DNA of 64,000 bases from Flexivirga meconopsidis (GTDB lineage Bacteria > Actinomycetota > Actinomycetes > Actinomycetales > Dermatophilaceae): NCBI RefSeq assembly GCF_026162425.1, contig NZ_JAOBQJ010000004.1:62001-126000 (forward strand). The letters run 5' to 3'. Below are positions 52,014 to 61,002 of the stretch, piece after piece. Within the stretch, counting starts at the first letter, position 1, and each line of letters opens with the position of its first letter. The notes under the pieces are model-generated. The model was not told where the DNA came from. It did no database searches and saw nothing but the letters and a program-made list of their open reading frames with translations. The translations under genes were made by a program, and so were the position numbers.

Positions 52014-52155
52014 ACCGAAAACGCTATGAATCAACGCGATTCGGGACGATCCGGTGCACCGGTGAGGTCATGGTCGGGCTGGCCCGACAGGTGGGTGACG
52101 CAGGCGGTCGGGAGGCCGGGTTGCCGGTGCAGACGGTGCAACACCTGCGCGGGGA

Positions 52156-52647
52156 TCAGCCGCCGCTGGTGTAGTAGGTGATGTCCCAGTGGTTGCCCTC
52201 GTCGCAGTAGAGGTTGCCGGAGGCGGCCTTCCACTGCGGGTAGCCGTCACCGCGCAGGCCGATGTAGGTGAACGAGTTCTTGATGTAGCTGTTGATGCAG
52301 GAGTTCTTGGAGATGTCGGCCTTGTAGCCGTTGTAGTGGCTGTAGGTGCCCGAGGCGTGGCCGACCTCGGTGCCGCCGGTGACGTTGATGGCGCAACCGC
52401 TCGCCCGCTTCAGGGTGATCAGGCCACTGACCGTGGTCTGGTTGATCTGCTCGAACGAGGTGCAGCTGGAGTTGCTGCGGGTCGTGCAGCCACCGCTGGA
52501 CGACCAGGTGACGCCGGCCGATCGCAGCTGCGAGGCTGCCGACGACTGACTGAGTTTGGTGACGGCGGCAGCGGGGCCGGCCGAGACCGCGAGGGTCGCC
52601 GCGGCGATGCCGGCGACTGCCGATGCTTGCAGGATTCGTGTGCGCAT
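52156..52647 (-). CDS. Secreted M15-like (D-Ala-D-Ala carboxypeptidase-like) protein
   Basis: A 163-residue product with a Sec signal (about 1-28, ending AGPAAA) and a compact domain. GTYSHYNGYKADI gives the S-H-x3-G-x-K/A-x-D pattern and DEGNHWDI gives E-x2-H-W, together the zinc ligands of M15 peptidases. The domain is much shorter than VanY-type enzymes. Six Cys suggest disulfides. Peptidoglycan cutting outside the cell is plausible but unproven; the family call rests on these motifs alone. Confidence 0.6.
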   Translation of the reverse strand: MRTRILQASAVAGIAAATLAVSAGPAAAVTKLSQSSAASQLRSAGVTWSSSGGCTTRSNSSCTSFEQINQTTVSGLITLKRASGCAINVTGGTEVGHASGTYSHYNGYKADISKNSCINSYIKNSFTYIGLRGDGYPQWKAASGNLYCDEGNHWDITYYTSGG

Positions 52648-52742
52648 GCTCGGGATTCAAGCAGTGTCAAGGTAAACCTCGGGTCGCGTGCAGGCCAGGA
52701 TTGGGCAAAAATTTCCGGTGTGCGCCGGCAAGGGCGCCGTGA

Positions 52743-53159
52743 TCAGCGCGGGCCGCTGATGTTCATCAGCCAGTTGACGCCGAACTTATCGATCAGCATC
52801 CCGAACTCGTCGCCCCACGCCTGCTTCGACAGCGGCACCAGCACCTGGGCGTGGTCGGTCAGCTTCTCCCAGTAGCCGCGCAGCTCGTCGGCGCTGTCGC
52901 CGGACAGACTGATGCCGCCGTTGGGCATCGGCTGCATCGCCTGCGGCACGTCGGAGGCCATGAGCGTGAAGCCGGCCGGTGTCTCCAGCTGCGAGTGCAT
53001 GATCTTGTTCGCGTCGACCGGGTCGATCTTCTCGTCGTTCGGGTTGACCTGCTCGAAGGTCATCGCGGACACCTCCCCGCCGAAGACCGACTGGTAGAAG
53101 TTCATCGCCTCGCGGGCCTGGCCGGTGAAGTTGAGGTAGGGGTTGAGGACTGCGGTCAC
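52743..53159 (-). CDS. VOC-family (PhnB-like) protein
   Basis: A 138-residue product. LNPYLNFTGQAREAMNFYQSVFGGEV and the C-terminal KQAWGDEFGMLIDKFGVNWLMNI match the PhnB/3-demethylubiquinone-methyltransferase-like branch of vicinal oxygen chelate proteins. The function is unknown. GTG 53159 has GAAGGAG upstream. Confidence 0.88.
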   Translation of the reverse strand: MTAVLNPYLNFTGQAREAMNFYQSVFGGEVSAMTFEQVNPNDEKIDPVDANKIMHSQLETPAGFTLMASDVPQAMQPMPNGGISLSGDSADELRGYWEKLTDHAQVLVPLSKQAWGDEFGMLIDKFGVNWLMNISGPR

Positions 53160-53239
53160 GGGTCTGCTCCTTCGCTGGATGGTCGTATGGCGAGGGTCTT
53201 TCGCCATACGACCCACCGAACCATGGAAAACTCCCGCAC

Positions 53240-53731
53240 GTGAGCCAAGTGGACCGGATCCGGATCGAACGCGCGCGCCCGAGGCGGGATGACGCGTTCG
53301 CGCTCGCCGCGATGACGTTGCGCTGGGACCTGGCCGGCGGCGCCCCGAACCGGCCGGGTTTCCTCGACGAGTTCGCCGATGCGTGGCTGGATGCCGCGCC
53401 GAGCAGGCCCGCGTGGATCGCCCGGCGACCGGACGGCAATCCGGTCGGCTTCGCGATCGGCGCGCTCGTCACCAGCCTGCCGAGCCTGCGCCGGCCGGCC
53501 GGCGGGTGGCTGCACCTCAGCAGTCTCTACGTCGACCCGGACCTGCGCGGTCAGGGCCTCGGGCAACGCATCATGGACGAGATCGTCGGCTTCGCCAAGG
53601 AGCAGTCCCTCTCCCGCGTGCAGCTGAACGCCACCGACGAGGCGCGTGCCTTCTACCGCCGGGCCGGGTTCGGCGGCCCGCAGGACACGCTGATGCAGCT
53701 CGTCCTGTCCGGCCGCCTGCCGACCACCTGA
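53240..53731 (+). CDS. GNAT-family N-acetyltransferase
   Basis: A 163-residue GNAT fold. The acetyl-CoA loop is seen as LYVDPDLRGQGLGQRIMDEIVGFA, followed by VQLNATDEARAFYRRAGFG. Substrate unknown. GTG start; divergent from the VOC gene. Confidence 0.85.
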   Translation: MSQVDRIRIERARPRRDDAFALAAMTLRWDLAGGAPNRPGFLDEFADAWLDAAPSRPAWIARRPDGNPVGFAIGALVTSLPSLRRPAGGWLHLSSLYVDPDLRGQGLGQRIMDEIVGFAKEQSLSRVQLNATDEARAFYRRAGFGGPQDTLMQLVLSGRLPTT

Positions 53732-53735
53732 CCGG

Positions 53736-54173
53736 TTACTCGACCGGTTCGATGACGAAGACCGGGATCTGCCGGTCGGTCTTGGTCTGGTACTCCGCGT
53801 AGGGCGGGTATGCCGCGACCGCACGCTTCCACCACTCGTCCCGCTCGGCGCCGGTGATCTCGCGCGCCACCCCGTCGTGCTTGCTCGTGCCGTCCTGAAC
53901 CTCAACCTCAGGGTGAGCCACGATGTTGTAGAACCAGGCCGGGTTCTCCGGCGCCCCGCCCTTGGAGGCGACGGCGGCATACGTCCCGTCGTGCTCGACC
54001 CGCATCAGCGGCACCCGGCGCAGCTTTCCGCTCTTGGCGCCCCGCATGGTGAAGACGACGACCGGCATACCCATCACGTCGACCGACTCGGTGGTGCCGG
54101 TCTCATCGATCTTCGCGAGCTGGTTGGCGACCCAGCCGGTCTTCTCGTCTGCGTACTCGCCCTGCAGCGGCAT
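53736..54173 (-). CDS. F420-dependent nitroreductase-family (DDN-like) protein
   Basis: A 145-residue split-barrel protein. TMRGAKSGKLRRVPLMRVEHDG and SKGGAPENPAWFYNIVAHPEVEV are the cofactor-binding stretches of deazaflavin-dependent nitroreductases; ends with AAYPPYAEYQTKTDRQIPVFVI. It reduces unknown substrates with F420H2. Confidence 0.9.
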   Translation of the reverse strand: MPLQGEYADEKTGWVANQLAKIDETGTTESVDVMGMPVVVFTMRGAKSGKLRRVPLMRVEHDGTYAAVASKGGAPENPAWFYNIVAHPEVEVQDGTSKHDGVAREITGAERDEWWKRAVAAYPPYAEYQTKTDRQIPVFVIEPVE

Positions 54174-54235
54174 GTCGACTCCTTGTCGTCGGTTGGGGTA
54201 ACTGCCCGTGGTGGCACCAGCCTACGATCGAGTCC

Positions 54236-54781
54236 ATGTCGTCAACGATCGAGCCGGAGACCGAATTCGCGCGCGTGCCCGACGGGTTCGAGCGACTGTG
54301 GACTCCGCACCGGATGGCCTACATCCAGACCGAGAAGCCCGATCAGGACGACGACGTCGCCTGTCCGTTCTGCGCCGCCCAGACCAAGAGCGACGAGGAA
54401 GCGCTCATCGTGCACCGGGGGCAGACGTGTTTCGTCATCCTCAACCTCTTCCCCTACAACCCGGGCCACCTGTTGGTCTGTCCCGACCGGCACGTGCCGG
54501 GATACCTCGACCTCACCGACGAGGAGACCGCCGAGTTCACCCTGCTCACCAAGCAGGCGATGCGCGCCATCACCGCCGCGGCCGCGCCGCATGGCTTCAA
54601 CCTCGGCATGAACCAGGGCGAGGTCGCCGGCGCGGGGGTCGCGGCGCACCTGCACCAGCACGTCGTGCCGCGCTGGGGCGGCGACGCCAACTTCCTGCCG
54701 ATCGTCGCGCAGACCAAGGCGCTTCCCGAGCTGCTCGCCGACACCAGGGCGCGGCTCGCCGACGCCTGGCGGCAGGACTGA
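54236..54781 (+). CDS. HIT-domain nucleotide hydrolase/phosphorylase
   Basis: A 181-residue HIT protein. Cys pair CPFC near residue 42, NLFPYNPGHLLVCPDRHV, and the catalytic histidine triad HLHQHVVPRW. It fits the AP4A-phosphorylase-like HIT protein that sits between thrS and pgsA in many Actinobacteria. Confidence 0.92.
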   Translation: MSSTIEPETEFARVPDGFERLWTPHRMAYIQTEKPDQDDDVACPFCAAQTKSDEEALIVHRGQTCFVILNLFPYNPGHLLVCPDRHVPGYLDLTDEETAEFTLLTKQAMRAITAAAAPHGFNLGMNQGEVAGAGVAAHLHQHVVPRWGGDANFLPIVAQTKALPELLADTRARLADAWRQD

Positions 54782-54809
54782 CCACCCGCGCCAAGTAATC
54801 TGAGCGCCG

Positions 54810-55433
54810 ATGCTCAACCGATATGCGCGGGCCGCGATGGCCAAGATCATGACCCCGGTGGCGCGCTTGTTCCTCCGCCTCGGGATCAGCCCCGACGTCG
54901 TCACCATCGTCGGCACCCTCGGCGTCTGCGCGGGGGCGCTCGCGTTCTACCCGCGCGGTGAGTTCTTCTGGGGCACGGTCGTCATCACCTGCTTCATCTT
55001 CTCCGACACCCTCGACGGCAACATGGCCCGCCTGTCCGGGCGGTCAAGCGTGTGGGGCGCCTACCTCGACTCGACCCTGGACCGCGTGGCGGACGCGGCG
55101 ATCTTCGGCGCGCTCGTGCTCTGGTATGCCGGGGACGGGCAGAACCTCACGATGGCCGGGCTCGCGCTCGCCTGCCTCATCCTCGGGATGGTCGTGTCCT
55201 ACTCCAAGGCGCGCGCCGAGGGCCTCGGTATGACGGCCAACGTCGGCATCGCCGAGCGCTCCGAGCGACTGGTCGCGGTGCTCGTCACGACCGGACTGGT
55301 CGGCATCCCGTGGCTGCACCTGCCCACCGCCGTGCTCGGCGTGGTGCTCGCACTGCTCGCGGTCTTCAGCTTCATCACCGTGCTGCAACGGATGCTCACC
55401 GTGCGGCGGCAGGCGCTGGACGCCGCGAAGTGA
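54810..55433 (+). CDS. pgsA: Phosphatidylinositol phosphate synthase, CDP-alcohol transferase
   Basis: A 207-residue, six-TM enzyme that joins CDP-diacylglycerol with inositol phosphate. The signature D-x2-D-G-x2-A-R-x8-G-x3-D-x3-D is complete: SDTLDGNMARLSG, GAYLDSTLDR. It is followed by patA and pimA with 4-base overlaps, giving the start of phosphatidylinositol mannoside synthesis. Confidence 0.92.
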   Translation: MLNRYARAAMAKIMTPVARLFLRLGISPDVVTIVGTLGVCAGALAFYPRGEFFWGTVVITCFIFSDTLDGNMARLSGRSSVWGAYLDSTLDRVADAAIFGALVLWYAGDGQNLTMAGLALACLILGMVVSYSKARAEGLGMTANVGIAERSERLVAVLVTTGLVGIPWLHLPTAVLGVVLALLAVFSFITVLQRMLTVRRQALDAAK

Positions 55434-56341
55434 CCCCGCGCGAGCGCGCGGAGACGCTGGCCTACCGGGCCGGTTGGTCGCTGGTGCAGCGGCTGCCCGC
55501 GCGGGCGGCATACGGATTGTTCGACAAGGTCGCCGTGCAGCTGCACCGGCGCGGCGGCAGGTCGGTCGAGCAGCTGCGCAGCAACTACGCGCGAGTGCGT
55601 CCGGAGCTGTCCGCGAGCGAGCTCGACGCGCTGGTGCTCGCCGGACTGAAGTCCTACCTGCGCTACTGGTGCGACGCGTTCCGGTTGCCGCGCCAGACCC
55701 CGCAGAGCCTCGATCACGGCATCCGGCTCACCGGGTATGACGAGCAGGCGCGCGCGATCGTCGAGCGTGGCGAGCCGCTGGTGCTCTTCCTCGGGCACCT
55801 GGGCAACTGGGACCACTGCGGGGCCTGGGCGACCTATCACTTCGCGCCGGTGACGACGGTGGCGGAGCGGTTGAAGCCGGAGTCGGTCTTTGACGAGTTC
55901 GTCGCGTTCCGCGAGTCGCTGGGCATGCGGATCCTGCCGCTGACCGGTGGGCCGGACGTCTATCCGCAACTGCGGGAAGCGATTTCGCGCGGTGGATTCG
56001 TGCCGCTGCTGTCCGACCGGGATCTGACCTCCCGCGGGGTCGCGGTCACCTTGTGCGGGCACCCCGCGCGTGCCGCGGTCGGCCCGGCGCGACTGGCGCT
56101 GGAGACCGGGGCGGCGCTCTTTCCTCTGGCCGTCACCTACGAAAAGGTGCCCGGCCGGGTGGAGCACCGGGTGGTCGCCCGGTTCGGGGCGCGAGTCCTG
56201 CCGCCCGCGGCCGGTAGCGACGCCGAGAAGGTGCGTCGTATGACGCAGAGTTGCGTCGACGACCTGGGGGAGACGATCCGGGAGCACACGCAGGACTGGC
56301 ACATGATGCAGCGCGTCTTTACCGGGGACGCCGCGCGATGA
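55430..56341 (+). CDS. patA: Phosphatidylinositol mannoside acyltransferase
   Basis: A 303-residue product of the LpxL/HtrB fold. It carries the H-x4-D site LGHLGNWDHCGAW and LLSDRDLTSRGVAVTLCGHPARAAVGPARLALETGAALFPL. The enzyme acylates the mannose of phosphatidylinositol mannoside at the inner membrane face. GTG 55430 overlaps pgsA; the stop overlaps pimA. Confidence 0.92.
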   Translation: MTPRERAETLAYRAGWSLVQRLPARAAYGLFDKVAVQLHRRGGRSVEQLRSNYARVRPELSASELDALVLAGLKSYLRYWCDAFRLPRQTPQSLDHGIRLTGYDEQARAIVERGEPLVLFLGHLGNWDHCGAWATYHFAPVTTVAERLKPESVFDEFVAFRESLGMRILPLTGGPDVYPQLREAISRGGFVPLLSDRDLTSRGVAVTLCGHPARAAVGPARLALETGAALFPLAVTYEKVPGRVEHRVVARFGARVLPPAAGSDAEKVRRMTQSCVDDLGETIREHTQDWHMMQRVFTGDAAR

Positions 56342-57513
56342 GGATCGGCATCGTCAACCCCTACGCGCTCGACGTGCCGGGCGGGGTGCAGTTGCACGTG
56401 CGCGACCTGGCGGAACACTTCATTGGGCAGGGCCATCACGTGCGGGTGCTCGCGCCGGCCGACGAGGACGCCGTGCTGCCCGACTACGTCGACCCGGCAG
56501 GCAAGGCGGTCCCCGTGCCCTACAACGGCTCGGTTGCCCGGCTGCTCTTCGGGCCGGTCACCGCGGCCCGGGTCGGGCGGTGGATCGACCGGGGCGAATT
56601 CGACGTGCTGCACGTGCACGAGCCGTTCTCGCCGAGTGTGTCGATGCTGGCGATGATGGCGGCCGAAGGGCCGGTGGTCGGCACCTTCCACTCCAGCACG
56701 ATGCGCTCCCGGGTGCTGCTGACTTTCATGCCGCTGCTGGAGCCGCACCTGGAGAAGCTGAGCGGCCGCATCGCGGTCTCCCGTGAGGCGCTCGGCACGA
56801 TCCAGCGTCACGAAGGTGCCGCCGATGCGGTGATCGTGCCGAACGGCGTCAACGTCGACCGCTTCGCGCAGGCGCCGGTCGCCGCGCAGTGGCAGGGCAA
56901 TGAGGAGCGGCCGACGATCGCCTTCCTCGGCCGGTTGGAGGAGCCGCGCAAGGGGCTGGCGGTGCTGCTCGACGCGATGCCGCGGCTGCTCGCCGCCCGG
57001 CCCGGTCTGCGGCTGTTGGTCGCCGGGCCGGGCGATCCGGCCGAGGCGCTGCGTCATACCTCTGCGGAAGTGGTGGCCGCCTGCGAATTCCTAGGAATGG
57101 TAAGCGATTTGGACAAAGCGAGACTGCTGCGGTCGGTCGATGCGTATGTCGCGCCGAACATCGGAGGGGAGAGCTTCGGGATCATCCTGGTCGAGGCGAT
57201 GAGCGCCGGTGCGCCGGTGATCGCCAGCGATCTGCCGTCGTTCCGCGACGTGCTCGACGGCGGTCCGGCCGGAGTGACGTTCCGCACCGGTGATGCGGCC
57301 GACCTCGCGGCAACGGTCCTTTCAGTCCTCGATGACCGGCAACGACGGGACGAACTCAGCGCGCTGGGCTCGGTGCGCGCTCGCGACTTCGACTGGTCAC
57401 GGGTCGCGGCCGACGTGTTGGACGTCTACGAGACGTGTCGCGCGGCGCACCCGGAGCCGGTGCACACCGCGTCGACCAACCGGTCCCGACGGATGCTGCG
57501 AGGCCGCGGCTGA
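56338..57513 (+). CDS. pimA: Phosphatidylinositol alpha-mannosyltransferase
   Basis: A 391-residue GT4 enzyme that adds the first mannose from GDP-mannose to phosphatidylinositol. N-terminus IGIVNPYALDVPGGVQLHVRDLAEHF, HVHEPFSPSV, and donor site GGESFGIILVEAMSAGAPVIASDLPSFRDV. Full length, coupled on both sides. Confidence 0.94.
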   Translation: MRIGIVNPYALDVPGGVQLHVRDLAEHFIGQGHHVRVLAPADEDAVLPDYVDPAGKAVPVPYNGSVARLLFGPVTAARVGRWIDRGEFDVLHVHEPFSPSVSMLAMMAAEGPVVGTFHSSTMRSRVLLTFMPLLEPHLEKLSGRIAVSREALGTIQRHEGAADAVIVPNGVNVDRFAQAPVAAQWQGNEERPTIAFLGRLEEPRKGLAVLLDAMPRLLAARPGLRLLVAGPGDPAEALRHTSAEVVAACEFLGMVSDLDKARLLRSVDAYVAPNIGGESFGIILVEAMSAGAPVIASDLPSFRDVLDGGPAGVTFRTGDAADLAATVLSVLDDRQRRDELSALGSVRARDFDWSRVAADVLDVYETCRAAHPEPVHTASTNRSRRMLRGRG

Positions 57514-58088
57514 TGCGGCTGTTCGCCTGGACGGCGTTTGTCGTCGCGGTGCTCGCGCTGCTGGCCTGGTACCTGTCCTACACCGCGGCGCGGCTGGATC
57601 GGCTGCACGCCCGGGTGGAGGGCTCGGTCGCCTCGCTGGACGCGCAGCTGGTGCGGCGGGCCGAGGTGGTGCGCGAGCTCGCCGGCGCCGGTGTGCTCGA
57701 CCCGGCGAGCGCCCTGCTCCTGGCCGATGCCGCGGGCGCCTCCCTCGAGGCATCGGACGCGGCCGACCTGAAGGAGGAGGTCCGCGAGGATGGCATCGGC
57801 GTCGCGCGGACCGCCACCGAGTCGGCCCTCACCCAGACGCTGCGGGCCACGCTCACATCCGATGTCGTCGTCCAGCTGCGCGACGAGGAGGACGGGCTGC
57901 CCGAACTGCTCGACCTCCTGCGCTCGGCGGGGCAGCGGGTGGAGATCGCCCGGCGCTTCCACAACGAGGCGGTGCGGGAGGTGCGGCGCCTGCGGGCGCG
58001 CCCGCAGGTGCGTTTCCTCGGGCTTGCCGGGCACACCCACCTGCCGACGCCGGTGGAGTTCGACGACCGCTTGCCGGACGGGGTCTGA
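57513..58088 (+). CDS. LemA-like single-pass membrane protein
   Basis: A 191-residue product with an N-terminal TM (about 3-25) and a helical cytoplasmic or external part rich in Glu, Arg and Leu. RFHNEAVREVRRLRARP resembles the YN-x-Y-N-style end of LemA. The function is unknown; homologues follow pimA in many Actinobacteria. TGATG overlap with pimA. Confidence 0.7.
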   Translation: MRLFAWTAFVVAVLALLAWYLSYTAARLDRLHARVEGSVASLDAQLVRRAEVVRELAGAGVLDPASALLLADAAGASLEASDAADLKEEVREDGIGVARTATESALTQTLRATLTSDVVVQLRDEEDGLPELLDLLRSAGQRVEIARRFHNEAVREVRRLRARPQVRFLGLAGHTHLPTPVEFDDRLPDGV

Positions 58089-58226
58089 GGCGCACACCGC
58101 GACCGCACCCCTCGGCCAGAGTTGGCCATGACCGGATAATGCCAGAACGCGCACCGTGGCAGGTTGCTGCCGTCATACGGGCTTAGGCTGGGGTGCGCAG
58201 TAGGACCGAACGAGATGGAGTGCACC

Positions 58227-59132
58227 GTGACCGAGCTCGCCCAGCAAGCCGCCGAGACCGGCACCGCCCGCGTGAAGCGCGGGATGGCGGAAATGTTGAA
58301 GGGCGGCGTGATCATGGACGTCGTCACGCCCGAGCAGGCCAAGATCGCCGAGGACGCCGGTGCGGTCGCGGTCATGGCGCTCGAGCGAGTGCCGGCCGAC
58401 ATCCGCGCGCAGGGCGGTGTCTCCCGGATGAGCGACCCCGACATGATCGACGGCATCATCGAGGCCGTCTCGATCCCGGTGATGGCCAAGGCGCGCATCG
58501 GCCACTTCGTCGAGGCGCAGGTGCTGCAGAGCCTCGGCGTCGACTACATCGACGAGTCGGAGGTGCTGACCCCGGCCGACTACGCCAACCACATCGACAA
58601 GTGGGAGTTCACCGTGCCGTTCGTGTGCGGTGCGACCAACCTGGGCGAGGCGCTGCGCCGGATCACCGAGGGCGCGGCGATGATCCGCTCCAAGGGCGAG
58701 GCCGGCACCGGCGACGTCTCCAACGCCACGACCCACATGCGGCAGATCCGGCAGGAGCTGCGCCGACTGCAAAACCTGCCCGAGGACGAGTTGTATGTCG
58801 CGGCCAAGGAGCTGCAGGCGCCGTACGAACTGGTGCGCGAGGTCGCCGCGGCGGGCAAGCTGCCGGTCGTGCTCTTCACCGCCGGCGGCATCGCGACCCC
58901 GGCCGATGCGGCGATGATGATGCAGCTCGGCGCCGAGGGGGTCTTCGTCGGGTCGGGCATCTTCAAGTCGGGCAACCCGGCGCAGCGCGCCGAGGCAATC
59001 GTGAAGGCGACGACCTTCTACGACGACCCCGACGTGATCGCCAAGGTGTCCCGCGGGCTTGGCGAGGCGATGGTCGGGATCAACGTCGACGAGATCCCCG
59101 AGCCGCACCGGCTCGCCGAGCGCGGTTGGTGA
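58227..59132 (+). CDS. pdxS: Pyridoxal 5'-phosphate synthase subunit PdxS
   Basis: A 301-residue TIM-barrel enzyme that builds PLP from ribose 5-phosphate, glyceraldehyde 3-phosphate and ammonia. Catalytic lysines are in [17 protein letters not shown] and phosphate loops in GEAGTGDV and [15 protein letters not shown] 58227 has GGAG 6 bases upstream. The glutaminase partner pdxT is not next to it; a repeat array follows instead. Confidence 0.95.
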   Translation: MTELAQQAAETGTARVKRGMAEMLKGGVIMDVVTPEQAKIAEDAGAVAVMALERVPADIRAQGGVSRMSDPDMIDGIIEAVSIPVMAKARIGHFVEAQVLQSLGVDYIDESEVLTPADYANHIDKWEFTVPFVCGATNLGEALRRITEGAAMIRSKGEAGTGDVSNATTHMRQIRQELRRLQNLPEDELYVAAKELQAPYELVREVAAAGKLPVVLFTAGGIATPADAAMMMQLGAEGVFVGSGIFKSGNPAQRAEAIVKATTFYDDPDVIAKVSRGLGEAMVGINVDEIPEPHRLAERGW

Positions 59133-59162
59133 GTTGGCGAGTTGGTGAGTCCGCTCGGCCCG

Positions 59163-59455
59163 CGACAAACTCACCGAAAAGGTGAGTGACGCGCCCGGCC
59201 GGGAGAAACTCACCGAAAAGGTGAGTGACGCGCCGCACGAACGTCGTTCCGACGGCGTGTCGGCCACCTTTTCGGTGAGTTTTGCGGGCGGCGGGACCGC
59301 GTGCTCACCTTGTCGGTGAGTTTTGCGGGCGGCGGGACCGCGTGCTCACCTTGTCGGTGAGTTTGGCGGACGGCGGGACCGCGTGCTCACCTTGTCGGTG
59401 GGTTTGGCGGGCGGCGGGACCGCGTGCTCACCTTGTCGGTGAGTTTCGCGGGGCG
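59163..59455. repeat. Array of seven palindromic units between pdxS and an LLM gene
   Basis: Units share the hairpin CTCACC-N5-GGTGAG. Two on the left (59170, 59209; 39-bp period; loop GAAAA) and five on the right (59263, 59304, 59345, 59386, 59427; 41-bp period; loop TTTTC or TTGTC) point opposite ways. Between right-hand cores is a nearly constant GC-rich tail GCGGGCGGCGGGACCGCG. It fills the gap between convergent genes, so it may serve as a bidirectional terminator or be a REP-like element. No spacer variety as in CRISPR. Confidence 0.85.
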
Positions 59456-59458
59456 GCC

Positions 59459-60409
59459 CTACCTGACCAGGGGCGCCAGCGTCTCGCCGAGCAACTGCAC
59501 GCGGCCCGGGATGTGACCGTTGGCAGGGGCATTCACCGTCACACCGTCGATGCCGGTGGCCAGCAGTTTCTCGTATGCCGCGGCGACCTCGTCCGGTGAG
59601 CCGACGATCGCCGAGCCGGGGCGGCTCGCCGCGCGCGGGTTGCGGGCGACGTAGTCCTCGAGATCGCGCTGTGCCTCCTCGTGGGTCGGCGCGATGCACG
59701 CGGTCGTTTGGTAGCTCACCGTGATCTGCGACCGGTCCCGGCGCAGCGCGTCGCAGTGGCCGGCCAGTGCATCGAGCTTGCGAGGTATGTCGTCGACCGC
59801 GCAGATGAGGTTGGACTCGTCGGCATATTGCGCCACCATCCGCAGCGTCTTGCGCTCGCCGGCGCCGCCGATCATCACCGGGATCGGCCGCAGCGGCGCG
59901 GGGGAGTTGAGCGCGTCCTTGACCTGGTAGTGCTTGCCGTCGAGCGTCGGCCGCTCGCCGCGCAGCATCGGCAGGATGATCTGCAACGCTTCTTCGAGCT
60001 TCTCGAACCGGTCGGTGAAGGTGCCGAATTCGTAGCCGAGAGAATCGTGCTCGAGCTCGAACCAGCCTGCGCCGATGCCGAGCTGAGCGCGGCCTCCGGA
60101 CACCACGTCGAGCGCCGTGACCTCCTTGGCGAGCAGTGTCGGGTTGCGGTAGGTGTTGCCGGTGACCAGCGCCGACAGCCGCACCTTTTCGGTGTGCTGG
60201 GCGAGCGCCGACAGCAGCACGTAGCACTCGATCATCGGCTCGCCGGGCTCGCCGAGCACGGGCAGTTGGTAGAAGTGGTCCATCACCAGGACGGTGTCGA
60301 AGCCGCTGGAGTCGGCCTCTTTGGCCTGCTGCACGACCGTGGGGAAGAGGCGGTCGGCGGGAGTGTCGGGATAGCTGAAATTCGGGATCTGGTAACCGAG
60401 CTTCGTCAT
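59459..60409 (-). CDS. LLM-class F420-dependent oxidoreductase
   Basis: A 316-residue TIM-barrel of the luciferase-like type: VLVMDHFYQLP, VRLSALVTGNTYRNPTLLAKEVTALDVVSGGRAQLGIGAGWFELEH is the typical core (seen in pieces), PIPVMIGGAGERKTLRMVAQYADESN near the middle. It uses F420 or FMN; substrate unknown. Convergent with pdxS across the repeat array. Confidence 0.9.
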   Translation of the reverse strand: MTKLGYQIPNFSYPDTPADRLFPTVVQQAKEADSSGFDTVLVMDHFYQLPVLGEPGEPMIECYVLLSALAQHTEKVRLSALVTGNTYRNPTLLAKEVTALDVVSGGRAQLGIGAGWFELEHDSLGYEFGTFTDRFEKLEEALQIILPMLRGERPTLDGKHYQVKDALNSPAPLRPIPVMIGGAGERKTLRMVAQYADESNLICAVDDIPRKLDALAGHCDALRRDRSQITVSYQTTACIAPTHEEAQRDLEDYVARNPRAASRPGSAIVGSPDEVAAAYEKLLATGIDGVTVNAPANGHIPGRVQLLGETLAPLVR

Positions 60410-60419
60410 GCCGCTGACG

Positions 60420-60971
60420 TTACTCCTGCGTAAGTCGCGGCAGGATCATGAGGTGGATGGGCAAGTCCAGGTCGAGCTCGGGGTGCCAGGGTGCCTGGGT
60501 GGTGCCGATGATCTGCCAGCCGCGCTTCAGGTAGAGCTTGACCGGGGTTTCGTGAGCGGCGACGACGTCCAGCACCGGGTAGCCGTCGGCCTCGGCATAC
60601 TCCGTCGCGGCGGCGAGCAGTCGCGACCCGACTCCGTGCCCGGCGAGCGTCAGGTCAGCGAACAGTGCTGAAATGCAACGGAGTTCGGAAATGTCGGCAT
60701 GGTGCGCAGCCGCCCACGCGCGGCTGATCGGATCGTCTGACGCGGTGGTCACCGACGCGTGCCCGACGGGTCGTCCGTCGACTTCGGCGGTCCACGACTG
60801 CACCTCGGTGCTACGGCGCAGGAACGCGTCGGAGCCACCTGGGAACGGCCAGACGAACGGGTAGCGGGTGGTCGGCTGGTCGCGCTCGAGAAGCGCGCCG
60901 AGCGCCGGCAGGTCGGCGTCCTCACGTTGCCGGATGATGATGTCCACGGGCGCGAGCGTATCCGTGGTCAT
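60420..60971 (-). CDS. GNAT-family N-acetyltransferase
   Basis: A 183-residue product with IRQREDADLPALGALLE at the start, then ISALFADLTLAGHGVGSRLLAAATEYAEADGYPVLDVV as the acetyl-CoA loop, then KLYLKRGWQIIGT. Substrate unknown. ATG 60971 was taken from the family start. Upstream of the LLM gene by 10 bases. Confidence 0.85.
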   Translation of the reverse strand: MTTDTLAPVDIIIRQREDADLPALGALLERDQPTTRYPFVWPFPGGSDAFLRRSTEVQSWTAEVDGRPVGHASVTTASDDPISRAWAAAHHADISELRCISALFADLTLAGHGVGSRLLAAATEYAEADGYPVLDVVAAHETPVKLYLKRGWQIIGTTQAPWHPELDLDLPIHLMILPRLTQE

Positions 60972-61002
60972 GCCGATGGCAGCTCGCCGACCTGGCGGAC
61001 GA

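Noticed and set aside
59163-59455. Possible CRISPR array
   Set aside because: The repeats run on with nearly identical tails and no unique spacers, and no cas genes are near.
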